Assembly: GCA_038120095.1 (NCBI GenBank)
Contig: JAYOKZ010000017.1
Span: 3,196 to 67,195 of the forward strand
Source: UBA2589 sp038120095
GTDB lineage: Bacteria > Gemmatimonadota > Gemmatimonadetes > Longimicrobiales > Gaopeijiaceae
DNA: 64,000 nucleotides
Reading direction: 5' to 3'
Part shown: positions 25,180-33,385 of the stretch, piece after piece
How positions within the stretch are numbered: position 1 is the first letter of the stretch
Layout: the number at the start of each line of letters is the position of its first letter
Program-made: the position numbers and the translations under genes
Notes under the pieces: model-generated
Told to the model about the DNA's origin: nothing
The model's database searches: none
The model's input: only the letters and a program-made list of their open reading frames with translations

Positions 25180-25952
25180 TCGAGTTTTTCGACAGCCACT
25201 GTCATCTGACCGACGCCGCCTTCCGGGAAGACCGGGAGGCGGTGTTTCGTAGGGCGGCCGAGGCTGGGGTCACCCGGATGACGCTCATCGGCTCGAACGT
25301 CGCGGATGCAACTCGGGCCGCCGCGCTGGCCTCGGGTCGGGCAGGGGTGTTCAGCACGGCCGGGGTGCATCCGCATGCCGTGGCAGAGGCTGAACCGGGC
25401 GACCTCGATCGGGTGCGGGAGCTGGCGACCAGCAGTCCGGATGTGGTGGCCATTGGCGAGACCGGACTGGACTACTTTTACGATCATGCCCCCCGTGCAG
25501 CTCAGCGGGAGTCGTTTGCAGCGCATCTCGTGCTCGGTTGGGAGCTCGGCCTGCCCGTGGTCGTTCACGCGCGTGAAGCCGACGCGGACATTGCTTCGGC
25601 GCTTTCTGATGCGCCTGACGGTACTCGAGGGGTCCTCCACTGCTTTACCGGCGGAGATCGGGCCTTCGCCGCTGCGATGGAGGCGGGGTGGTACGTCTCG
25701 GCGTCGGGGATCGCATCGTTCAGCTCGTTCCGGGCGGGCGACCTGCTTCGGGAGGTCCCCGAGGATCGTCTGTTGATCGAGACGGACGCCCCGTACCTGG
25801 CGCCCGTACCCAGACGTGGGCGCCGTAATGAACCGGCCTTCGTGGTACACGTAGCGGAAGCCGTCGCCCGCCTGCTCGATCGTTCGTTGACCGAGGTGGC
25901 GCGCCTGTCGACTGAGAATGCCTGCCGGCTTTACGGAGTGGAGTCGGCGTGA
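25176..25952 (+). CDS. tatD: TatD-family metal-dependent DNase
   Basis: 258 residues from GTG 25176 overlapping the secF stop. TIM-barrel hydrolase with all metal motifs: FFDSHCHLTDAAF, VVAIGETGLDYFYDH, PVVVHAREADADI, GVLHCFTGGDRAF and LLIETDAPYLAPVP. The family has 3'-5' exonuclease or D-aminoacyl-tRNA-deacylase-type activity, with roles in DNA repair or quality control. Despite its name it is not a Tat export component. The stop overlaps mutL as GTGA. Confidence 0.94.
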   Translation: MIEFFDSHCHLTDAAFREDREAVFRRAAEAGVTRMTLIGSNVADATRAAALASGRAGVFSTAGVHPHAVAEAEPGDLDRVRELATSSPDVVAIGETGLDYFYDHAPRAAQRESFAAHLVLGWELGLPVVVHAREADADIASALSDAPDGTRGVLHCFTGGDRAFAAAMEAGWYVSASGIASFSSFRAGDLLREVPEDRLLIETDAPYLAPVPRRGRRNEPAFVVHVAEAVARLLDRSLTEVARLSTENACRLYGVESA

Positions 25953-27766
25953 GTCGCTCGATTCGGATACTTCCCGACGCTGTAGCGAACCAGATTGCCG
26001 CCGGGGAGGCTGTTGAACGGCCAGCCTCCGTGGTGAAGGAGCTCGTGGAGAATGCTCTGGATGCGAAGGCCGGCAGAATCGAGGTCTCCGTCGAGCGGGG
26101 GGGGAAGCGCCGGATCCGCGTAAGTGATGACGGAACGGGCATGGGTCGGGAAGATGCCTTGCTCTGCCTCGACCGGCATGCCACCAGCAAGATCACGTCC
26201 GCGGACGAACTCGCAGGAGTTCCGACGTTCGGCTTCCGTGGTGAGGCCATGCCCTCGATTGCCGCCGTGTCTCGCATGTCGATCGAGACCTGGGACGGCC
26301 GCGGGGATTTGGGGACGCGTGTTCAGGTGAACCCCGGCGGGATCGTCGATGTCTCCGAGTTTACCCGTCGGAGGGGAACCACGATCGACGTGCGGAACCT
26401 CTTCCACAACGCGCCGGTCCGCGCGCGCTTCCTGAAGTCTGTGAGTGCCGAAACGCGGGCAGTGAACGAGGTGGTCACGGCCCTCGCTCTGGCGAATCCG
26501 GGTGTGGCCTTCGTGTTGACCTCCGACGAGCGCGTGCTCCTCGATCTGGCTGCCGCGGTCGATGCAGCCGAGCGGATTGGTCAGGTGTGGGGTCTGGAGC
26601 AGGCAGGAACGCTGATCAGGGCCTCCGAGGCCCGCCAGGGGATTTCTGTCGCCGGCCTGATTCAGCGGCCGGATGCGGCGCGGCCGGGAGTCCGGCGGAG
26701 CCACCTTTTCGTGAATGGCCGCCCCTTTCGATCGCCTGCGCTCGTTCGGGCAGTCGAGCGCGGGTATCGAACGACGATCCCTCAGGGTGTGCGCCCGTGG
26801 CTCTTCCTGTACCTGGAGGTGCCCGGGGAGCAGGTCGACGTCAACGTCCATCCCTCGAAGTCGGAAGTTCGGTTCAGGGACCCGAACGCGGTCGAGCACC
26901 TCATCGAGTTGGCTGTACGAACGGCACTTGATGAGGAGCAGAGTTCCGCCTCGTTCAGTCGTCCGAGTGGTGCGCCGGCGATGACGGTCCGGGAAGATCG
27001 TGGGGAACGTCGTGTCCGCCCCTCTGCGGCCTCCGTCGAACCTCAGATGGCGCTGTTCGTTCCGGCTCAAAGTGACGATCCCGCCGAGGGGATGACGCCC
27101 GGTCTTGGCGAGGGTGTGCGAATCCATGGCGGCTCTTCCGCCGGGGACCGCGCCGTCGCGAGGGCGCAGCCTCTTCCTGAACCAGGGGCCCGGAAGCCGA
27201 GGCTTTGGCAGGTCCTCGACATGTACGTCTTCGCTGAAACCCGGGATGGGGTCCTCATCGTTGATCAGCACGCGGCGCACGAGCGGATTCTCTTCCAACG
27301 TCTCATGGATGCGTTCGAGGCGGGAGGTCAGGAGAGCCAGCGCCTGCTATTTCCGCTCACCTTGCGGCTCACTCCACCCGAGGTGGCCATGGTCGAGGAC
27401 CTTGGTGCCCTCCTCTCCGGAGCGGGCTTCGAGGTGGAGGGGTTCGGAGGGGACACGGTCATCCTGCAGGCCGTCCCCAACCCGCACCGGTATTTCGACG
27501 CCGAGCGCGCCTTCCGGGAGATGATCCATGAGCTGACTCACGGGTCGGACCTCGTTCGTGCGGCGCGAAACCAGCACGAACGCATCGCCAGCACATTTGC
27601 CTGCAAGTCGGCGATCAAGGCGGGGCAGAAGTTGTCTGATGCCGAGATGCAGGAGTTGTTCGACCAGCTGTTCGCGACCGAACTTCCGCATCACGACGTT
27701 CATGGCCGGCCCACCGTCGTGCGTCTCTCCGGAGCGGAGTTGGAGCGCAAGTTCGGGCGCACGTGA
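25949..27766 (+). CDS. mutL: DNA mismatch repair protein MutL
   Basis: 605 residues. N-terminal GHKL ATPase: IAAGEAVERPASVVKELVEN, SDDGTGMGREDALLCLDRHA, TSKI ... GFRGEAMPSIAAVS, FHNAPVRARFLKS. A disordered, charged linker (~340-415) is followed by the C-terminal dimerisation domain. The endonuclease motif reads DQHAAHERILFQ at 439-450: the last glutamate of DQHAxxExxxxE is replaced by Gln. The usual CPHGRP is DVHGRP at 583-588, so two metal-site residues differ from the latent-endonuclease consensus. No MutS or MutH gene lies nearby. Starts GTG overlapping tatD. Confidence 0.96.
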   Translation: MSRSIRILPDAVANQIAAGEAVERPASVVKELVENALDAKAGRIEVSVERGGKRRIRVSDDGTGMGREDALLCLDRHATSKITSADELAGVPTFGFRGEAMPSIAAVSRMSIETWDGRGDLGTRVQVNPGGIVDVSEFTRRRGTTIDVRNLFHNAPVRARFLKSVSAETRAVNEVVTALALANPGVAFVLTSDERVLLDLAAAVDAAERIGQVWGLEQAGTLIRASEARQGISVAGLIQRPDAARPGVRRSHLFVNGRPFRSPALVRAVERGYRTTIPQGVRPWLFLYLEVPGEQVDVNVHPSKSEVRFRDPNAVEHLIELAVRTALDEEQSSASFSRPSGAPAMTVREDRGERRVRPSAASVEPQMALFVPAQSDDPAEGMTPGLGEGVRIHGGSSAGDRAVARAQPLPEPGARKPRLWQVLDMYVFAETRDGVLIVDQHAAHERILFQRLMDAFEAGGQESQRLLFPLTLRLTPPEVAMVEDLGALLSGAGFEVEGFGGDTVILQAVPNPHRYFDAERAFREMIHELTHGSDLVRAARNQHERIASTFACKSAIKAGQKLSDAEMQELFDQLFATELPHHDVHGRPTVVRLSGAELERKFGRT

Positions 27767-28734
27767 CGGTGTCGTCGGCTCCTCGGTACGAGGGTCCCAT
27801 CCTCGTGATCACCGGCCCCACGACGTCGGGCAAGACGGATCTCTCCATCGAGCTGTCTCGCCGTCGATCGATCGAGGTGATCTCCATGGATTCCCGGCAG
27901 GTGTACATCGGGATGGACATCGGTACGGACAAGGTCCGGGCAGCGCAGCGTGCGGCCATCCCTCATCATGGTCTGGACCTCGTGCGCCCTGACGAGCGCT
28001 ACTCCGCAGGGCAGTTCGGACGCGACGCCCGTCGGTGGATCGACGGGATCCGGGCCCGTGGTGCGCTTCCGGTGATAGCCGGCGGTACCGGCTTCTTCTT
28101 GAAGAGCCTTCTCAGCCCGATCTTCACGGAGCCTGAGTTCGATCCCGTTCGGCGTGAACGGCTTCGGTCATGGCTCGGATGCCAGGACCGCACCGTCCTG
28201 GAGCGTATGACGAGGGCGCTCGATCCCGTGCGAGCCACCATGGCCGTGCAGGGTGGGCCACAGCGCATGGCACGGACGATCGAGGTGGCGCTCCTGACTG
28301 GCGTCCCACTGTCTCGATGGCACGAGGTCTCCGCTCCCGAGGCACCGGGGGTACCCGCGGCCGTGGTTGTGCTCGATCTTCCGCGCGAGGAGATCGACCG
28401 CCGTATCGCGAGGCGCGTCGAGCGCATGGTGGAACACGGTCTCGAGCAGGAGGTTCGGACGCTGCTGGAAGCCGGGTACGACGAAGACATGCCGGGGATG
28501 TCGGGTACGGGCTATCGGGAGATGGCCCGTCATGTGCGGGGAGAGGTCACACTTCAGGAAGCAAAGGACGAGATCAGCATCAATACGCGCCGCTATGCTC
28601 GCAGGCAGTGGACGTGGTTCCGTCACCAACTCCCGGATCACGCTGTCACTGTGGACGCTGCGCAGGCGGTTGAGGTGCAGGCGGACGCGGCGTTGCGTGC
28701 CCTTGGGGCCCGCGCCGAGGATGGAGCGTCGTGA
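27763..28734 (+). CDS. miaA: tRNA dimethylallyltransferase (MiaA)
   Basis: 323 residues from GTG 27763, overlapping mutL by four bases. Transfers dimethylallyl to A37 of tRNAs that read UNN codons. Motifs: Walker A GPTTSGKTDLSIEL, EVISMDSRQVYIGMDIGTDK, PHHGLDLVRPDERYSAGQFG, PVIAGGTGFFLKSLL and a C-terminal GMSGTGYREMARHVRGE and RRYARRQWTWFRHQ. The substrate DMAPP comes from the pathway represented by dxs and ispA further on. mutL-miaA adjacency is a common arrangement. Confidence 0.96.
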   Translation: MTVSSAPRYEGPILVITGPTTSGKTDLSIELSRRRSIEVISMDSRQVYIGMDIGTDKVRAAQRAAIPHHGLDLVRPDERYSAGQFGRDARRWIDGIRARGALPVIAGGTGFFLKSLLSPIFTEPEFDPVRRERLRSWLGCQDRTVLERMTRALDPVRATMAVQGGPQRMARTIEVALLTGVPLSRWHEVSAPEAPGVPAAVVVLDLPREEIDRRIARRVERMVEHGLEQEVRTLLEAGYDEDMPGMSGTGYREMARHVRGEVTLQEAKDEISINTRRYARRQWTWFRHQLPDHAVTVDAAQAVEVQADAALRALGARAEDGAS

Positions 28735-29858
28735 AGATCGGCATCACGTGTTACCCCACGTACGGTGGCTCGGGCGCGGTTGCAACCGAGCTCGGCCTCG
28801 CGTTGGCAGATCGAGGCCATGAGGTGCATTTCGTGTCGTACGACCAGCCTTTTCGTCTCGGGCGATTCAACGAGAGGCTGTTCTTCCACGCTGTGGAGAT
28901 GGAGGACTATCCGCTCTTCGAGCACCCTCCCTACGCCCTCGCTCTCGCGGTCTCTCTTCATGATGTCGCAAGAAAGCACGATCTGGACGTCGTCCACATG
29001 CACTATGCCATCCCTCATGCGGCGTCGGCGTACCTCGCGCGTCAGATGCTTGGAGGGGAGCGACGCCTTCGCATCGTGACGACGCTGCACGGAACGGACA
29101 TCACGCTCGTGGGACTGCACCCCTCGTTCCATGCCATTACACGGTTCTCGATGCTGGAATCGGACGGTCTTACCGCCGTGTCGAGTTACCTCAAACACGA
29201 GACCGTCCGAGATTTCGCTGTTCCTGCGGAGCGAATCGACGTCATCCTGAATTTCATTGATACCGAGCTGTGGCGCCCCGACGGACAGCCTTGCCACCGT
29301 GGCAAGCTGGCTCCGGGGGGTGAAAGGATCGTGATGCACATCTCGAACTTTCGGTCGGTCAAGCGAGTCGAGGATGTGGTGGCCGCGTTCGCGGGAATGC
29401 AGAAGCGTGTCCGGGCTCGCCTTGTGATGGTGGGAGATGGTCCGGACCGGCCGAGGGCAAGTCGTCGGGCGGAGGAACTGGGGGTGGCGGATCACGTGGT
29501 CTTTCTGGGCAAGCATCAGGCGGTAGCGGAACTCCTGTCGTGCGCAGACCTGCTGCTTCTTCCATCTGAAACCGAATCCTTCGGTCTCACCGCGCTCGAG
29601 GCCATGGCGTGCGGGGCCCCGGTTATCGCAACGAACGCCGGAGGGCTCCCCGAAGTGGTGGAGGATGGGGTGTCCGGCCGGTTATTCGACGTAGGCGATG
29701 TCTCCGGCATGGCCGCGGCCGGAGTCGAACTTCTCGCCGATGAGAGGCTCCGCTCACGTTTCGCCGAAGCTGGCCGCCGCATTGCCAGGGAACGGTTCTC
29801 TGCCGAGGCCATCGTGCCGCGGTACGAGGCGGTTTATCAGCGGGTGATGAGCGGGTGA
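28731..29858 (+). CDS. bshA: N-acetyl-alpha-D-glucosaminyl L-malate synthase (BshA), bacillithiol biosynthesis
   Basis: 375 residues, GT4 glycosyltransferase. KIGITCYPTYGGSGAVATEL at the start is the BshA signature, and HMHYAIPHAASAYLARQ, VTTLHGTDITLVGLHPSF, the nucleotide-sugar region ISNFRSVKRVEDVVAAF and LLPSETESFGLTALEAMACG are all in place. It joins GlcNAc to L-malate, the first step of bacillithiol synthesis; bshB and bshC are not in the window. GTG start overlaps miaA, and the stop overlaps uppP. A general GT4 role cannot be excluded, but the N-terminal signature is strong. Confidence 0.9.
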   Translation: MKIGITCYPTYGGSGAVATELGLALADRGHEVHFVSYDQPFRLGRFNERLFFHAVEMEDYPLFEHPPYALALAVSLHDVARKHDLDVVHMHYAIPHAASAYLARQMLGGERRLRIVTTLHGTDITLVGLHPSFHAITRFSMLESDGLTAVSSYLKHETVRDFAVPAERIDVILNFIDTELWRPDGQPCHRGKLAPGGERIVMHISNFRSVKRVEDVVAAFAGMQKRVRARLVMVGDGPDRPRASRRAEELGVADHVVFLGKHQAVAELLSCADLLLLPSETESFGLTALEAMACGAPVIATNAGGLPEVVEDGVSGRLFDVGDVSGMAAAGVELLADERLRSRFAEAGRRIARERFSAEAIVPRYEAVYQRVMSG

Positions 29859-30643
29859 ACATATGGGAGGCCCTCCTCCTGGGGATCGTTCAGGGGGCGA
29901 CAGAGTTCCTGCCCGTTTCCAGCTCGGGACATCTGGTCATTGCACAGACCTTGCTGTCCGTTCGGGTCGAGGGTGTTGCGTTCGAGGTGGCAGTGCATCT
30001 GGCGACTCTCGTGTCGATCCTGCTCGTCTACCGCGAACGTGCCGCCGGGCTCGTTCGGGGCGTGCTGGGCGGAGATCGAGCTTCATGGGAATACGTTGGA
30101 CTGATCGTCGTCGCGACACTGCCTGCCGGCCTGCTTGGTGTGTTCGCGAGGCATCAGATCGAGGCAATGTTCGATAATCCACTGGTTCCCGGTCTCGCGC
30201 TGCTCGTGACCGGGGCCATGCTCTGGAGCAGTCGGGGGCGCCTCGAGGGTGCGACCGGGCAGTGTCCCACATGGGGGGCAGCTCTGGTGATCGGAATCGC
30301 TCAGGCGTTTGCGCTCATTCCCGGGATTTCTCGATCAGGTTCGACGGTCGTCGTCGCCCTGTGGCTTGGTCTCGAGGCCCGTGAGGCAGCCGCCTTTTCC
30401 TTCCTCATGGCCGTCCCCGCGATCGCAGGGGCCGCTGTCCTGCAGCTTCCGGACATGCTGGGTGGCAGCCCCACCGGGCTCTCCAGTTCGGTGCTGCTCG
30501 TCGGAGGTTTCGCAGCGGGGGTAACCGGGATTCTGGCCATCCGAACGTTTGTCACCATGCTGGCCAGGCGTTCGTTTCACTTCTTTGCTCCCTACTGTTG
30601 GGTGGTGGGAGCGCTGTACCTCGGCCTCATGGTACTTCGGTGA
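29855..30643 (+). CDS. uppP: undecaprenyl-diphosphatase (UppP/BacA)
   Basis: 262 residues, GTG start overlapping bshA. Integral membrane phosphatase that recycles undecaprenyl diphosphate for peptidoglycan and other polymers. Both signature loops are visible: GIVQGATEFLPVSSSGHLVI near the N-terminus and FALIPGISRSGSTVVVALWL in the middle, with eight predicted helices and a C-terminal FFAPYCWVVGALYLGL. The stop overlaps birA. Confidence 0.96.
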   Translation: MNIWEALLLGIVQGATEFLPVSSSGHLVIAQTLLSVRVEGVAFEVAVHLATLVSILLVYRERAAGLVRGVLGGDRASWEYVGLIVVATLPAGLLGVFARHQIEAMFDNPLVPGLALLVTGAMLWSSRGRLEGATGQCPTWGAALVIGIAQAFALIPGISRSGSTVVVALWLGLEAREAAAFSFLMAVPAIAGAAVLQLPDMLGGSPTGLSSSVLLVGGFAAGVTGILAIRTFVTMLARRSFHFFAPYCWVVGALYLGLMVLR

Positions 30644-31437
30644 TCTCGGAGTTGCAGTGCTCACTCGATCCGGACCGGGCCGCATCGTTCGGGCTCCCGG
30701 GATTCGAGGTCTGGGAGTCCATCGACTCCACGAATGATCGCGCCCGCATACTGGCGCAGCGTGGAACCCCTCGCGGGTGGCTCGTCCTTGCCGGAGAGCA
30801 GCGAGCCGGACGGGGCCGCAGAGGGTCCGTCTGGAGATCGTCCGCCGGCGAAGGGGTCTGGATGTCGCTCGTACTCGGACTGTCGGATGGGATTCCTCAG
30901 CTGCCGATTCTGATCGGCATCGCATGCGCGGAGACCCTGCGAGCGCGGACCGGCGCGGACGTGCGTATCAAATGGCCGAACGATCTCTTGATCGAACGCA
31001 GGAAACTCGGTGGCATTCTGGTGGAGAGTGGTGCCGGGTGGGTCGTTGCAGGGATCGGAATCAACGTCCGCGCAGCTCCGTCGTGCGATGACCTCGATGG
31101 CGAGAATGGCCCTGTGGAACCGACGTCCCTCGCGGCGTACACGTCGACTCGTCCGGACCCGCGGGATCTGGCGGGCGAGCTCGCATCGAGCGTTCTCCGC
31201 ATTCTGGATTCGGAGGACCGCCTTCATTCAGGCCTTCGACGCTTTGCGTTGCTTGATGCGCTTCGCGATCGTCCAGTGGAGACGGACGTCGCAGGAGCTG
31301 GGGTCGCACGCGGTATCGACGAGGAGGGTCGCCTAGTGCTCGAGTCACCGCCCGGTTCGAGGCTGTCCGTGGGTACGGGAAGCGTCCGCTTCGCTACGAC
31401 TTCCGAATTGGAGGACGAGACGTGCAGCTCGTGGTAG
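30640..31437 (+). CDS. birA: biotin--[acetyl-CoA-carboxylase] ligase (BirA, group I)
   Basis: 265 residues from GTG 30640, overlapping the uppP stop as GTGA. Attaches biotin to carboxylase carrier proteins via biotinyl-AMP. Motifs: ESIDSTNDRARILAQRGTPR, AGEQRAGRGRRGSVW, VRIKWPNDLLIERRKLGGIL and GIGINVR. There is no N-terminal helix-turn-helix, so it is a monofunctional (non-repressor) ligase. The 3' end overlaps coaX by 16 bases, so translation of the two is probably linked. Confidence 0.94.
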   Translation: MISELQCSLDPDRAASFGLPGFEVWESIDSTNDRARILAQRGTPRGWLVLAGEQRAGRGRRGSVWRSSAGEGVWMSLVLGLSDGIPQLPILIGIACAETLRARTGADVRIKWPNDLLIERRKLGGILVESGAGWVVAGIGINVRAAPSCDDLDGENGPVEPTSLAAYTSTRPDPRDLAGELASSVLRILDSEDRLHSGLRRFALLDALRDRPVETDVAGAGVARGIDEEGRLVLESPPGSRLSVGTGSVRFATTSELEDETCSSW

Positions 31438-32195
31438 ACGTGGGAAACACGGAGACCGTTGTGGGTCTGGCCCCCTCATCCGGGGAGATCGCTTCGCACT
31501 GGAGGGTCAGCTCCAACGTGCAGCGCACCGGCGACGAGATGACCGCCCTGATCCGGGCGTTCCTGGCCGGGGACGGCGTAGACGAGGGATCGATCGCGAG
31601 GGGTGTAGTTGGGTCAGTCGTTCCTTCGGTCAACTACATCTGGAAGAAGACACTCGAGACGATCACCGGCGCTCCCGCTCTGGCTGTCGGCCCACAATCC
31701 GAACTTCCGATCGTCCTGGACGTGGAAGATCCGTTGTCCGTGGGTGCCGACCGTGTGGTGAATACCCTGGCAGCCAAAGAGCTCTACGGCCGGGACACAA
31801 TCGTTGTCGATCTCGGCACCGCAACCACATTCGATTGCATCACGACCGAGGGAGCATTCATCGGCGGGGTGATCTCACCTGGCCTGAGGGCCGGTATGGA
31901 ATGGCTTTCAGCTCGGACAGCGAAGCTGCCCCGAGTCGAGCTGCGACCGCCAGAGGTGGTGATTGGGCGCCGGACGGAAACCTGCATTCAGAGTGGTGTC
32001 TTCTACCAGGCGGTCGATGCTGTCGACGGCCTTGTCGGAAGGATCCGGGAAGAATGGTCGCGTCCCGATGCGCTGGTCATTGCCACGGGGGGCTTCGCCA
32101 GCACCATGGGACCCTACCTGCGGACTGTGGACGCGATCGAGCCTCACCTTACGCTGATCGGACTCGCCATGGCGGGAGAGTATCTCGCCGGCTGA
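31422..32195 (+). CDS. coaX: type III pantothenate kinase (CoaX)
   Basis: 257 residues from GTG 31422. First step of CoA synthesis. ASKHA-fold motifs: LVVDVGNTETVVGLAP, VGSVVPSVNYIWK, SVGADRVVNTLAAKELYG, IVVDLGTATTFDCIT and VIATGGFASTMGPYL. The birA-coaX pairing is conserved in many bacteria. About 110 bases separate it from the next gene, the largest gap since secD, so the operon may pause here. Confidence 0.95.
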   Translation: MQLVVDVGNTETVVGLAPSSGEIASHWRVSSNVQRTGDEMTALIRAFLAGDGVDEGSIARGVVGSVVPSVNYIWKKTLETITGAPALAVGPQSELPIVLDVEDPLSVGADRVVNTLAAKELYGRDTIVVDLGTATTFDCITTEGAFIGGVISPGLRAGMEWLSARTAKLPRVELRPPEVVIGRRTETCIQSGVFYQAVDAVDGLVGRIREEWSRPDALVIATGGFASTMGPYLRTVDAIEPHLTLIGLAMAGEYLAG

Positions 32196-32306
32196 AGGTC
32201 GCCAGACGCGGGCCTGCGGAGACACCTCCCGCGAAGTGAAGCCGACGCACTAGATTCATCTGATGCCCGCGAGATTTGTCGCGGTCCGCGCTCACCGTTG
32301 AACGCC

Positions 32307-33383
32307 ATGACGCTATCTCCTGTTTTTCGTTCGCAGAAGTCGGTCCAGCTCCTGGCGGAGCAGGGTGTATGGACTCGCCTCGCCCCCGATATCGAAGCGC
32401 AGGCAAGGGCAGTACGTGCGGTCTACGCGGACCTCGAGGGGGTCATCGGGGAGCAGTTTCGCACGGGTAGCCCCCATGTCCCGACGCAGGAGGAAGCGGG
32501 CACCCCTGAGGGTCTGCACTTTCTTCAGGAGTACTTTTTTCTGGTCCTTTTTCGGTCGATTTTTGGGTCCCTCGGTGTGGACGCCGATCGCCTGCAGGCC
32601 TACACCGAGCTGAATTTCTGCATCAAGGGCACGATCACCGCGGCCGACAATCTCTTTGACGATCAGGCGAAGTCGCTCCTCCCTCTGGCGCCGAATTCGG
32701 GAGCGCGCTTCATGTCGATTCTGCAGTTGATGTCGTTCGAGCGTCTCCTGCGTGGCGTGCTGGACCGGGCGGCTGCGCGAGGAGTCCTCGTGGAGGCCCA
32801 GATTGCGGAAATTCAGCGGCGCCTCATGGACAGGATGGCCGAGATCGGTGCGCTCGAGGGCTCGGAGGAAGGAGGGGTCGACGCGATACCGACGCCGGAC
32901 GAAATGGTCGAAATGGTGCACCGCGTCCGAGGGGGATCCTTGTTCGCGCTGGCCTTCGCTGCGCCCTCCGTGCTCGAGGAAGGTGACCTTGCTCGGCGCA
33001 TGACTTCTGCAGAGCATGCCATCGCCCGGCTTGGAACCGCCTTCCAGATCGTTGACGATCTCACTGACTTCGAGTTCGACGTGGGTCGCCGCTCACACAA
33101 CCTCCTCGTGTCGGAGATCCACCATCGAGGCACCCCTGACGAGCGAAGGGCCTTTTCTGCCATGTGGAACGGTGGTGCCGTCCCGTCGGGCGCGGTCGAG
33201 AGCCTATTTGCGCGGTCCGCAAGGGCGGTCCTGGCGCGGGCTTATGAGGAGGCCCGCGCGTCCTTCGCGAGCCTGAGAGAGCTTGGGCACTGGCTCGAAC
33301 CGGACCTCGCCGACGACGTCGTGCACGCAATCGTCGGGCTCGAGGGCGTGGCACGCATGGAGGCTCTCACCGCCGAGGGCTGA
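32307..33383 (+). CDS. atypical polyprenyl-synthetase-like protein (class I isoprenoid synthase fold), function unknown
   Basis: 358 residues from ATG 32307 (a TTG at 32298 is an alternative; no clear ribosome-binding site for either). All-helical. The first aspartate motif is DNLFDDQ (114-120) in a TAADNLFDDQAKSLLP context, not the canonical DDxxD, and is not followed by the RRG of FPP/GGPP synthases. The second motif is FQIVDDLTDFEFDVGRRSHN (DDxxD at 250-254), close to the family consensus but with FEFDVGRRSHN where KxxGK would be expected. A helix LFALAFAAPSVLEEGDLARR precedes it. It could bind a diphosphate with Mg2+ but act on an unusual substrate, or be a catalytically altered paralogue. 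It sits between coaX and panE. Confidence 0.7.
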   Translation: MTLSPVFRSQKSVQLLAEQGVWTRLAPDIEAQARAVRAVYADLEGVIGEQFRTGSPHVPTQEEAGTPEGLHFLQEYFFLVLFRSIFGSLGVDADRLQAYTELNFCIKGTITAADNLFDDQAKSLLPLAPNSGARFMSILQLMSFERLLRGVLDRAAARGVLVEAQIAEIQRRLMDRMAEIGALEGSEEGGVDAIPTPDEMVEMVHRVRGGSLFALAFAAPSVLEEGDLARRMTSAEHAIARLGTAFQIVDDLTDFEFDVGRRSHNLLVSEIHHRGTPDERRAFSAMWNGGAVPSGAVESLFARSARAVLARAYEEARASFASLRELGHWLEPDLADDVVHAIVGLEGVARMEALTAEG

Positions 33384-33385
33384 GC

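Noticed and set aside
25931..27298. Long minus-strand open frame (455 codons) opposite mutL
   Set aside because: Antisense shadow of a real gene in GC-rich DNA; its product has no family resemblance while the plus frame encodes a complete MutL. Similar long antisense frames opposite the RND, secD, rny, dxs and recN genes were rejected for the same reason.
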